From: Acidobacteriota bacterium
GTDB lineage: Bacteria; Acidobacteriota; Terriglobia; UBA7540
Assembly: GCA_021827255.1 (NCBI GenBank)
Contig: JAKAWO010000202.1
Coordinates: forward strand, 1-5,808
DNA: 5,808 nt
Reading direction: 5' to 3'
The position numbers were made by a program, and so were the translations under genes. Positions 1 to 5,753 of this stretch are shown one piece after another. The notes beneath the pieces were generated by a model, which did no database searches, had not been told where the DNA came from, and worked only from the letters and a program-made list of their open reading frames with translations. The stretch's first letter is position 1; every line of letters begins with the position of its first letter.

Positions 1-236
1 AGCGCAATGGGCAAGGGAACGCGCGAAGTCCGGATGAGGCGCACAAAGGGCCTCCGCGCCATTAGCTCAAGGCCGAGAGTCGTTTCCCGGCTCCTCAGCG
101 TCACGAGACGAGAGTACAACACTTGCCTGTGGCTGGCCGTATTCGACCCTCCCAGCGCCAACGCCCGAGGAACAGAAAACAACAGCGTGAAACAAGCGAG
201 CGCCACCTTTTCTTTCCATCTCCGGATTCTGGCCAT
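1..236 (-). CDS. Exported protein of unknown function, 5' end only (cut by left window edge)
   Basis: This gene reads from an ATG at 236-234 to the left edge without a stop, giving 78 codons of an unfinished protein. The first residues, MARIRRWKEK, are a basic n-region. They are followed by a hydrophobic stretch VALACFTLLFSV and a PRALA cleavage-like site near residue 27, so it is a probable Sec signal peptide. The mature part seen begins LGGSNTASHRQVLYSRLVTL and matches no family I recognise. The start is supported by a strong Shine-Dalgarno, GGAGGTG at 241-247, whose GGAGG core is 6 nt from the ATG, the same spacing as at the neighbouring genes. It lies 227 nt downstream of the Ig-like gene on the same strand and may belong to the same transcript. 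The region around its start is nearly duplicated at 1079-1102. That this is a coding start is fairly secure; the function is unknown. Confidence 0.72.
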   Translation of the reverse strand, partial: MARIRRWKEKVALACFTLLFSVPRALALGGSNTASHRQVLYSRLVTLRSRETTLGLELMARRPFVRLIRTSRVPLPIA

Positions 237-463
237 CTCTCACCTCCAAGTTCGCACCTGCACAACCACCTGCCGTATGTTCCTTGCCTCGCTCAAACTC
301 TCATATGCGCCAGAACACTGCAAATCGATCATTGGCCGCTGGACGGCTTGACGACCGATGGGAACCCCGCTAGCCGAAGTTCGTCACTGTGCCCAGCAGC
401 GGGTCCAAGCCACGCTCCATTATCTGCCCGGAGGCGAGCGGCACGACGTGGCGCCGCCCAAAC
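237..463 (-). other. Intergenic gap, no gene found
   Basis: These 227 bases separate the Ig-like gene from the left-edge gene. Apart from the ribosome binding site of the left-edge gene, I see no reading frame with a good start signal, no clear hairpin followed by a T-run on the minus strand, and no obvious promoter hexamer pair. Co-transcription of the two genes is therefore possible but not shown. Confidence 0.5.
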
Positions 464-1003
464 CTACTTCACGACCGTCACCGTAATTGTGTTGGACCTG
501 ACGGAGCCCTTCCAGTACTTCTTCGCTGCCCAGACCGGAACGCCGAGCGGAAGGGGCCGAGTCACCCAGATGGTGTATATGCCCGGACTGCTTAGGTCGT
601 AGTCCCTTGTGACGTTTATTTCCTCGGGGAGAGCCTGGCCAGGCTTTAGCGTCCGGCCTATATTGCCGATCACGGCTATGCCGGGCCCGCCCTTCGCTCT
701 GGCTTTTCTGAGCTCGCGCACGCGGGCGGACGGGGGAGCCGGCCGTGCTCGCGAGTCGAGAACATGAATCTCGTAACGGAACCCGTCCGACGGGACTAAC
801 CCGGGGGATGCCGGGAAGGTGATGTCGTGCCCGGAATCATTCTTAAGCGTGGCGCGAAGCACAAGTTCGGCACCCAACTTCAGGGGTTTGCCCGGGGCCT
901 CGAGAATGACTGAAACGGGCCCCTTGGCCGCCGACGCGGTAAGCCCCGTCGGAACCGCGAAGAGGATAACCAAGCAAAGGAGTCGAAGGGATGACTGCTC
1001 CAT
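464..1003 (-). CDS. Exported Ig-like domain protein, 179 aa, function unknown
   Basis: The reading frame is open upstream to 1357, but the real start is the ATG at 1003-1001. It has a Shine-Dalgarno GAGGAGAG at 1008-1015, and the protein from there begins with a classic signal peptide, MEQSSLRLLCLVILFAVPTG, with an ASA|A cleavage site near residue 25. The mature protein looks like a single beta-sandwich. Residues 29-60 (VSVILEAPGKPLKLGAELVL followed by an LKNDSGHD turn) fit the opening strands of Ig-like or BsuPI-like domains. Residues 76-90 read YEIHVLDSRARPAPP. The C-terminus has YDLSSPGIYTIWVTRP (135-150) and SNTITVTVV (170-178), a recurrent ending in acidobacterial secreted proteins as I remember them. 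There are no catalytic motifs and no cysteine after the signal peptide. The Shine-Dalgarno overlaps the stop of the 25-codon ORF upstream, which suggests translational coupling. A binding or structural envelope protein is likely; the ligand is unknown. Confidence 0.85.
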   Translation of the reverse strand: MEQSSLRLLCLVILFAVPTGLTASAAKGPVSVILEAPGKPLKLGAELVLRATLKNDSGHDITFPASPGLVPSDGFRYEIHVLDSRARPAPPSARVRELRKARAKGGPGIAVIGNIGRTLKPGQALPEEINVTRDYDLSSPGIYTIWVTRPLPLGVPVWAAKKYWKGSVRSNTITVTVVK

Positions 1004-1013
1004 ATAGCTCTCC

Positions 1014-1091
1014 TCATTGGCATACCGAGTCGGGCTGCACCACGTTGCTCCAGCCTGGGAACGATGAACTCGCCCTTCGGATTCTGCCCAT
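1014..1091 (-). CDS. Short 25-codon ORF with strong ribosome binding site (leader peptide or decayed gene start)
   Basis: An ATG at 1091-1089 opens 25 codons ending in TGA at 1016-1014. The Shine-Dalgarno AGGAGGTG (1096-1103) is near-perfect, with its core 6 nt from the ATG, as good as any in the window. The peptide begins MGRIRRASSSF and ends VQPDSVCQ. It is not hydrophobic enough to be a signal peptide. Its stop codon merges with the Shine-Dalgarno of the Ig-like gene (TGAGGAGAG), a layout expected for translational coupling. Its first codons and ribosome binding site resemble the start of the left-edge gene (MARIRR...), matching 22 of 24 bases. It could be a real small peptide, a coupling leader, or the leftover 5' end of a gene whose body was lost. 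Translation looks likely; a function for the peptide is uncertain. Confidence 0.45.
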   Translation of the reverse strand: MGRIRRASSSFPGWSNVVQPDSVCQ

Positions 1092-1102
1092 CTTTCACCT
1101 CC
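1079..1102 (-). repeat. Second copy of a 24-bp gene-start element (first copy 224-247)
   Basis: These bases match 224-247 at 22 of 24 positions, differing at 1087/232 and 1094/239. The match covers the GGAGGTGA ribosome binding site, the ATG and the following codons for (A/G)-R-I-R. The Shine-Dalgarno and ATG are expected to be alike between any two genes, but the shared CAGAATCC part just after the ATG is not constrained in that way. The match stops on both sides. Confidence 0.6.
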
Positions 1103-1176
1103 TGAATGCTTTCCAATAGCCGCCGATGGCGTTCCGCTCAGTTTCCCTAAAGGTTCGCTTCCCCCGCGCCGCGCCG

Positions 1177-3114
1177 CTAAGGAACTCTCGGCCCGGGCGC
1201 CAACGGTCGCAGGCGGATCGTAAGAACCTTGCGCTCGCCGGGAGTCATCCTCACAGTCCACCGCCAAGGCTCGAAACCCGGCGCACTGACGGTCAAAGTG
1301 ATGACCTGTTCTGAGGGGAACGGATAGGTAAAGTGGGCTAGTACAGCCCCACGCCAAAAGCCCTCCGCACGCCCCTTGCGCCGTAAGTCAAGACGGGCCC
1401 GCTTGATGGGCTTGCCCGTCCGTGCGCTCACGATCGTCGCGGTCAAGAAGGCGGCCTTCGGACCAATTCGCACGACGACTGTAGCCGCCGGCGCTTGCGG
1501 CGACACAGTGACCTCCGGGATCCGGCCGCGCCCATAAAAGCTTCCGAACGTATTCATCGGCGGGTAACCCGCATTTGGCTTCTGAGCCATCACCCCGTAC
1601 GTGCCCCAGCGCAGCCGACGGATGGCGAAGCGGCCCTTCGCATTTGTCTCCGCCACCGGGGTAATCATTATTGATGGGGCGCCGACGATTTCAACATGGA
1701 CATGGGCGTATGCGACGGGATGCGACAGCTCATCCAGGACAGTTCCGCTGATCGTTCCGTTGTCGGGGGTAGGAGCGGCGGCGGGCGGTTTCGCCGCCGA
1801 CCAGAATACCCAATGCACTTCGGGCACGTCGTCGCCCTTCACGACGAGCGTGGCCGGCCCAAGCTTGTCGCCTTCGATCTGAGCAGAGAAAATTTCATTG
1901 TTGACGCGGTAGAGCACCAAGCCATCGCTGCGAACGTCGAGCACTTCGCTGTCCTGCTGGCCCGTGTTTATCGTTATCTTTCGGCCGTCCACCAAATTCT
2001 GAAGCAGCAGCCTGCCGGGCATGAAAACATTCGAGAAATACATGCCTCTAACGCGGGGCAACTCCCGCACTGCGCCGGTCGGAGTGTCCACGTCCACCTC
2101 ATTCGCTCTCTCGTTCTCCACCCCTGGACTCTCGCGGCCTTCCGGATTTGGCTCCTCAACCGTCGTGGCAAGCCACGGTCCGAAAAGCCGGGGAGTCAAA
2201 TAATCGTAGGGAACCATGATGACCGACCAGCGCCCCGTTACTTTGTTCAACACATACACTGTTCGGGGCCATCGCGGCTCGGCACTCGGCACAGGGGCAT
2301 AGAGCGCGAAGAAACGCGGAGTATCAGCTACGATGCCTGCGCCCCGGAAAGTGGCGGAATGCTGGCCCGTGCTGTCCTCGTAACTGACGGTGTGGGCTCC
2401 GGCATTGCGCGGCAGAGAAGGAGGCGTGGGTCCGAGCATGCCCATGCCGGGGCCGAGGCCGACCGGCACCATGATTTTGCCTTCCTCGATGTTACCGCCG
2501 GGCACGATGTGTTGTTCGTATGGCCCGCCTCCAATTCCCGTGTACCGAAAATAGCGATACAGATCCCAACTACCCTCCGTAACCCGGGGCTGTCCCGGAA
2601 TTGCCTCTCCGAAAACTCTTGCGACCCTCCAGGTACTGGGACTGGCCCCACCGGCGTAAACTACGCCCGATGGGACGCCGGGGCCAGCGACCGCGCCCCA
2701 CGTTGGATCGTAGGAGTCAGAAAATGGAAGAATCGCTGATGCCATCGTCCCGTTTGGTGACGGGATGGCGTCAACCCCTTCGGGTGCGTTTTCGTGAATC
2801 ACACTCAGCGCGCTCATGTTTCCGTTGAGAACGTAGAGGTGCCCGCTGAGGTCGTCGGTGACGGCGTACAAGCCCTCGGCGATCTGGCGTATCAGCGTCA
2901 GGCGCCGGCCCCGCACGGCGTATAGTCGCACAGGGTAGGCGTAGGTGCCGTACGCAGGCGTGCCGGCAACCAAGTACAGATACCCACCGCCGGGACCGGC
3001 GCTGCTTTCCGCCCCTAGCTCTCCGAACGACACAGTTGCTCCTGACAATAGCGAGGACAGCGTAATCGCGAAACACAGCAGCCACAATGCCAGCCGCTTA
3101 GTACGCCGATGCAT
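1177..3114 (-). CDS. Exported protein: propeller-like N-terminal region plus carboxypeptidase-regulatory-like domain(s), 645 aa
   Basis: The protein starts MHRRTKRLALWLLCFAITLS, a clear signal peptide with cleavage plausible near residue 26. Residues about 44-440 contain repeated short strand patterns such as GLYAVTDDLSGHLYVLNG, TVYVLNKVTGRWSVIMVP and SDGLVLYRVNNEIFSAQIEG. These resemble beta-propeller blades, though I cannot count the blades securely. Residues about 452-545 match the carboxypeptidase regulatory-like (CarboxypepD_reg) beta-sandwich: NGTISGTVLDELSHPVAYAH, then TNAKGRFAIRRLRWGTYGV. Residues about 550-638 look like a second such sandwich (ATIVSARTGKPIKRARLDL, VSAPGFEPW, TPGERKVLTIRLRP). 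No peptidase residues are present, so a binding or scaffold role is inferred. The gene overlaps the stop of the transglycosylase-like gene by 17 nt and has no visible Shine-Dalgarno, so it is probably translated by reinitiation. An alternative ATG six codons upstream (3132) gives MFTTSVMHRR; I prefer 3114 because it puts the basic n-region at the terminus. Confidence 0.87.
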   Translation of the reverse strand: MHRRTKRLALWLLCFAITLSSLLSGATVSFGELGAESSAGPGGGYLYLVAGTPAYGTYAYPVRLYAVRGRRLTLIRQIAEGLYAVTDDLSGHLYVLNGNMSALSVIHENAPEGVDAIPSPNGTMASAILPFSDSYDPTWGAVAGPGVPSGVVYAGGASPSTWRVARVFGEAIPGQPRVTEGSWDLYRYFRYTGIGGGPYEQHIVPGGNIEEGKIMVPVGLGPGMGMLGPTPPSLPRNAGAHTVSYEDSTGQHSATFRGAGIVADTPRFFALYAPVPSAEPRWPRTVYVLNKVTGRWSVIMVPYDYLTPRLFGPWLATTVEEPNPEGRESPGVENERANEVDVDTPTGAVRELPRVRGMYFSNVFMPGRLLLQNLVDGRKITINTGQQDSEVLDVRSDGLVLYRVNNEIFSAQIEGDKLGPATLVVKGDDVPEVHWVFWSAAKPPAAAPTPDNGTISGTVLDELSHPVAYAHVHVEIVGAPSIMITPVAETNAKGRFAIRRLRWGTYGVMAQKPNAGYPPMNTFGSFYGRGRIPEVTVSPQAPAATVVVRIGPKAAFLTATIVSARTGKPIKRARLDLRRKGRAEGFWRGAVLAHFTYPFPSEQVITLTVSAPGFEPWRWTVRMTPGERKVLTIRLRPLAPGPRVP

Positions 3115-4399
3115 TACAGACGTTGTAAACATAGTTGTTCGACCCAGGAACGAAGTACCAGTATTGGTCCGCAGGATCGGCCGAGTCTAGATCCCAGTTA
3201 ATGTAATACGCGTGTGCGCCATTGTACGACTTTATCAGCTCGGCGTCCTTCCAGTCGCTTGGCTGTCCGTCGGATAGGACAAAATGTGATGAGCAATTTG
3301 GTAAGGACTGCTCCTGATATAACCACCCCGGCGGCGGGTTGCCGCTCGGCACGCCGACGCCCGGCTGTTGAACCACGCTGCATGTGGCGTCCCCGGCAGC
3401 CGAGCCGCCAGAGTAGGTGCCGCGAGTGAACGAACACATCTGCTTTACTTGGCTATCCCAGAATGGATATGCGCACGTGCCGGGTGAGCAGTTGCCGCTA
3501 GCCTTGTTATTCAGGATGCTTACGGCATCCTGCATGTTTTCGGTAAACATCCAATAAGGGTCCTGATTGGTAGCGTTGGCGCTCGCGGTGCTAATGCCGT
3601 AGTAGCCTGGGTCTTCCGTCCTATCGATTTGCATCACGCCATTGCCGTCTGGCTTTCCCCAAAGGGGGTGTCCTGTTGATGCGAAGAATTGCAGTCCCTC
3701 TCCGGATTTGACGCTTTCCACGTAGAGGATATACGGAAAGAACCAATACGGACCCTCGATGGAATTCTCCTCCGCGTCCGTTAAAGTTTGATCCTGGTTC
3801 GCTCCCAGGATGTGGAAGCCGATCGAGCCGGTCGCGACCTCGGTGGAACATGAATAAACAACAGCCGTTACGGTCACGGAGCCGCCGATGGTCTTGCCAG
3901 GGGAAGCCTCATAGGGCCAGTTGAACTGGAACGGCTGATCGCCGGGCAGAGGCGACCCGTACGCTTCCGGATCATCCCGATTAGCCTGAAGAGCGGCCCT
4001 GTCTGTGAAGCTGGACGTGAATTGCCAATCAACGTTGTATGCCGATGTGTTGTAGGGGGATCCCACGGTGAAAGTCAAATCTGGCATCGGATAGTCAACC
4101 GACATGGACGTAATCGAGTAGAGGTTGCAGTCCGTCGCATTGAAATTGGTCGAAGGCCACCCGCTTGGGGGATCGCAAGGATTGATCAAAACGATATCCG
4201 TTCCAGAACCGATATAGTAATAGGTCGTGCCCTCTTGATACTGACCGGAGACCGTGGCCGCACCGACTGCCTGTGCCGAAGCTGGCGCGACAAGTAAGCA
4301 AACCGGTGCGAACAATACGGCGCAAGCCCAAAGAAGCGCCCCTGACCGACGGCTCCCTGGTCGCCGCGCTGTGCGCCGTGTGCTCCGCTCTAAAGTCAT
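3098..4399 (-). CDS. Exported lysozyme-fold (GH23/SLT-like) lytic transglycosylase candidate, 433 aa
   Basis: This is probably a secreted enzyme cleaving the MurNAc-GlcNAc bond of peptidoglycan. A long basic n-region (residues 1-20) precedes a hydrophobic core (21-37) and an APASAQA cleavage site near 43-44. Residues about 46-200 form a beta-rich N-terminal domain (GGSVTVTAVVYSCSTEVATG, then SIGFHILGAN). The core at about 205-300 carries the family 1 transglycosylase signature in order: YILYVES with the candidate acid Glu228, PDGNGVMQID (250-259) matching the G-hydrophobic-MQ-hydrophobic motif, and WMFTENMQDAVSILNNK (283-299) matching the helix with a conserved Asn. Near the C-terminus, SYNGAHAYYI (391-400) and NYVYNVC (422-428) resemble the YN-x-G and YV-x-x-V segment. 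Nine cysteines fall in the mature part, which suits an oxidising compartment. The start has GGGAGGTG at 4404-4411, and the gene lies 28 nt after the previous one. The fold assignment rests on motifs read by eye; activity is inferred. Confidence 0.87.
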   Translation of the reverse strand: MTLERSTRRTARRPGSRRSGALLWACAVLFAPVCLLVAPASAQAVGAATVSGQYQEGTTYYYIGSGTDIVLINPCDPPSGWPSTNFNATDCNLYSITSMSVDYPMPDLTFTVGSPYNTSAYNVDWQFTSSFTDRAALQANRDDPEAYGSPLPGDQPFQFNWPYEASPGKTIGGSVTVTAVVYSCSTEVATGSIGFHILGANQDQTLTDAEENSIEGPYWFFPYILYVESVKSGEGLQFFASTGHPLWGKPDGNGVMQIDRTEDPGYYGISTASANATNQDPYWMFTENMQDAVSILNNKASGNCSPGTCAYPFWDSQVKQMCSFTRGTYSGGSAAGDATCSVVQQPGVGVPSGNPPPGWLYQEQSLPNCSSHFVLSDGQPSDWKDAELIKSYNGAHAYYINWDLDSADPADQYWYFVPGSNNYVYNVCNASAY

Positions 4400-4403
4400 G
4401 GTT

Positions 4404-4411
4404 CACCTCCC
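4404..4411 (-). promoter_or_regulatory. Shine-Dalgarno fixing the start of the transglycosylase-like gene
   Basis: GGGAGGTG on the minus strand has its GGAGG core exactly 6 nt from the ATG at 4399. It lies inside the 28-nt gap after the TAG of the 336-aa gene (4430-4428), which supports both the start choice and co-transcription. Confidence 0.85.
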
Positions 4412-4427
4412 AATTGAAAGGGCTGGG

Positions 4428-5438
4428 CTATTCTACTCCCCGCTGCTTCGCCCTCGGCCCCAGGTCATGGTCTGCGAAACGCTTGGCGTACCATTCGCCG
4501 AGAGACGTCAGTCGTCCAAACGGCGGCATGACTTCCGAGAACTGCTCGACGGTGTTCTGGAACCGTGCGTATCCGTGTGGCCCTTTGAGGATTTCCTGCA
4601 GCCTCATCGCCGCCAGGGCGCGGTCGCGGACGTACTCGACCAACGGCCCTCCCTGCCATCCGCGGGCGCGGAGAATCCTCCTCCTCAAGGTCGCCATTAC
4701 CTGCTCGCTCGTCGGAGAGGAAGCGAGAAGGGTCGCATCCGCAAAGACCTCGTCGTGGTCGGCTGCGCGGGCGAAGAAGTAGTAGCGCCAGATCCCGGTC
4801 TTGTCTGCCCCCCAGACTTCTCCGTTCGCGTACACGACCGAATCTAACTGTGGAACAATTGCAGCGTAAGAGGTCGGCGGTGGAAGGTCTTCCGGCGAAT
4901 ACAGCTTGGCAAAGGTATCTGGATGCTGGAAGTTCGCATCGAAGCGGAGCGTGCCCCAGTTGAACAAAGGAGAAAGCAGGCGGGCCTCCCCAGCCTTAAT
5001 AGACGTATCCTCAAGTGGGACGGAATTCTCAAGAGGCGTGGTAATTGAGCGCGCCGTCAGGTATTGCTCCGCCACGCCATTGTTGTCCTCCAACTCCCAG
5101 CGCACCGCATAGGCCCGAGCCGTTACCGAGTTGTCATTGCGCAAGATGATGAGGAAAGGACGCAGCTCCTCGTAAGTCGGAAGGCCGGTGAATCCGGGGA
5201 AGTAGGCGTCCACGTCGCCATCAAACCTGGGATCGGCCGGTGTAATGAATGTGAGTGGTGGACCCTTACGAAGACGGAACCGAAAAGTGAGCTTGGGCTT
5301 GTGCGTAGCCTGGAGTTTGGTGGGCACGGTTTGGCCGGCAATACCGCACGGAGCCACCGCACATGCCAGAAGCAGTAATAGGCTGGGCTGCAACCGCCCT
5401 TGCAAGCTCCGCCAAAATCCGGGCGTCCGTTTGCCCAT
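4428..5438 (-). CDS. Exported protein of unknown function, 336 aa, first gene of the set
   Basis: The frame is open upstream to 5552, but GGGGAGG at 5445-5451 places the start at the ATG 5438-5436, with a 6-nt spacer. The nearby ATG at 5444 touches the Shine-Dalgarno and is unlikely. The protein begins MGKRTPGFWRSLQGRLQPSL, followed by LLLLACAVAPCGIAGQT. This is a signal peptide, with cleavage probably after IAG (residue 35). LLAC at residues 22-25 loosely resembles a lipobox, so a lipoprotein is not excluded. Residues 49-65 and 95-115 (FLIILRNDNSVTARAYAVRW) look like beta strands. Residues 194-222 (IVPQLDSVVYANGEVWGADK, then TGIWRYYF) recall a 'LD-V-F-DG--VGPD' pattern I associate with acidobacterial hypothetical proteins. 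Residues about 225-320 are mostly helical and charged. I recognise no catalytic motif. Its position directly before the transglycosylase-like gene suggests an envelope-related job, which is inference only. Confidence 0.85.
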   Translation of the reverse strand: MGKRTPGFWRSLQGRLQPSLLLLLACAVAPCGIAGQTVPTKLQATHKPKLTFRFRLRKGPPLTFITPADPRFDGDVDAYFPGFTGLPTYEELRPFLIILRNDNSVTARAYAVRWELEDNNGVAEQYLTARSITTPLENSVPLEDTSIKAGEARLLSPLFNWGTLRFDANFQHPDTFAKLYSPEDLPPPTSYAAIVPQLDSVVYANGEVWGADKTGIWRYYFFARAADHDEVFADATLLASSPTSEQVMATLRRRILRARGWQGGPLVEYVRDRALAAMRLQEILKGPHGYARFQNTVEQFSEVMPPFGRLTSLGEWYAKRFADHDLGPRAKQRGVE

Positions 5439-5444
5439 ACCCAT

Positions 5445-5451
5445 CCTCCCC
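5445..5451 (-). promoter_or_regulatory. Shine-Dalgarno that decides the start of the 336-aa gene
   Basis: GGGGAGG lies 6 nt before ATG 5438-5436 and directly against ATG 5444-5442. The spacing therefore selects the inner ATG and removes the N-terminal extension that the open frame would otherwise give. Confidence 0.75.
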
Positions 5452-5517
5452 TCAGCTCTTCGCCAACAACTCAAACTCATGAAGAAGACCCGTCCCCCAA
5501 AACTGTCCCTCATCTTC

Positions 5518-5694
5518 TCATTCGAGCCCCCACCGGCGGTGCCTGTGCGCAAGCCCCGGTCGCACTCCCGCGGTCCGCCCTAAAAGGAGAATCGTGCGCG
5601 GTGATCGGCTGGAGTAGAAGCTGGCTGGAGGCGCAAGGAGAGGAAGGCAAAGGAAACCGCGAGTTTCTTGGCCGATGCTCTCAGCCAGGGCCAT
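5518..5694 (-). CDS. Weak 58-codon ORF in the leader
   Basis: An ATG at 5694-5692 is preceded by GGAGGG (5700-5705), with the GGAGG core 6 nt away, the same spacing as the real genes. The frame ends in TGA at 5520-5518. The first residues, MALAESIGQETRGFL, look gene-like. The rest is rich in Pro, Leu and Arg with mixed third-codon positions and looks like non-coding sequence read through. It has no recognisable domain. If the promoter call is right, the transcript would begin at about 5708, only a few bases before this Shine-Dalgarno. It may be an upstream ORF, the remnant of a gene, or chance. Confidence 0.25.
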   Translation of the reverse strand: MALAESIGQETRGFLCLPLLAPPASFYSSRSPRTILLLGRTAGVRPGLAHRHRRWGLE

Positions 5695-5714
5695 GATCGC
5701 CCTCCGATCGCTGG

Positions 5715-5743
5715 AACATAACTCCGGCTCGCTGGGCGGTCAA
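5715..5743 (-). promoter_or_regulatory. Predicted sigma70-type promoter for the gene set
   Basis: On the minus strand, TTGACC (5743-5738; 5 of 6 to TTGACA) is followed after exactly 17 bases by TATGTT (5720-5715; 4 of 6 to TATAAT). Transcription would begin near 5708 and run into the 336-aa gene about 270 nt further on. The 20-bp direct repeats end about 10 bp upstream of the -35 box. It is the best hexamer pair I found, but it was read by eye and the -10 match is moderate. Confidence 0.5.
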
Positions 5744-5753
5744 TGGATTTTGC

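Larger units (their letters stand above)
5439..5714 (-). other. Long untranslated leader of the gene set
   Basis: About 275 bases separate the predicted promoter from the first gene. The stretch holds the weak 58-codon ORF (5518-5694), a possible weak stem at 5480-5520 (TGAAGAAGA against TCTTCTCA with one bulged base and a loop of about 24 nt), and the Shine-Dalgarno of the first gene. I see no recognised riboswitch or T-box pattern and no intrinsic terminator. The length leaves room for post-transcriptional control, but nothing I can see proves it. Confidence 0.4.

Noticed and set aside
67..249. A 60-codon minus-strand frame beginning MEVRDGQNPE
   Set aside because: It is a frame-shifted reading of the left-edge gene; its ATG lies above the ribosome binding site, and the frame from 236 gives a proper signal peptide.
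1004..1357. N-terminal extension of the Ig-like gene to an ATG at 1357
   Set aside because: The extension overlaps the end of the 645-aa gene, reads as low-quality sequence, and would bury a clear signal peptide that starts at 1003 behind a good ribosome binding site.
1696..2739. A 347-codon open frame on the plus strand
   Set aside because: It lies wholly antisense to the 645-aa gene, has no Shine-Dalgarno or recognisable domain, and long antisense frames are common opposite GC-rich genes. The minus-strand product has a signal peptide and recognisable domains.
4254..4847. Plus-strand open frames of 197 and 169 codons
   Set aside because: They run antisense across the junction of two well-supported minus-strand genes, including over the ribosome binding site and signal peptide of the transglycosylase-like gene, and their products look like random basic, proline-rich sequence.
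5490..5512. GGGACAG and GGGGACGG close together on the minus strand, recalling REP-like repeats
   Set aside because: Only one imperfect pair is present, with no second copy elsewhere in the window and no REP-associated transposase.
5480..5520. Weak stem (TGAAGAAGA against TCTTCTCA) in the leader, considered as a terminator or riboswitch
   Set aside because: It has about 8 pairs with a bulge, a large loop and no following T-run, and matches no riboswitch pattern I know.
5439..5552. N-terminal extension of the 336-aa gene to an ATG at 5552
   Set aside because: The signal peptide and the Shine-Dalgarno at 5445-5451 both point to the ATG at 5438. The extra 38 residues would block signal-peptide function.
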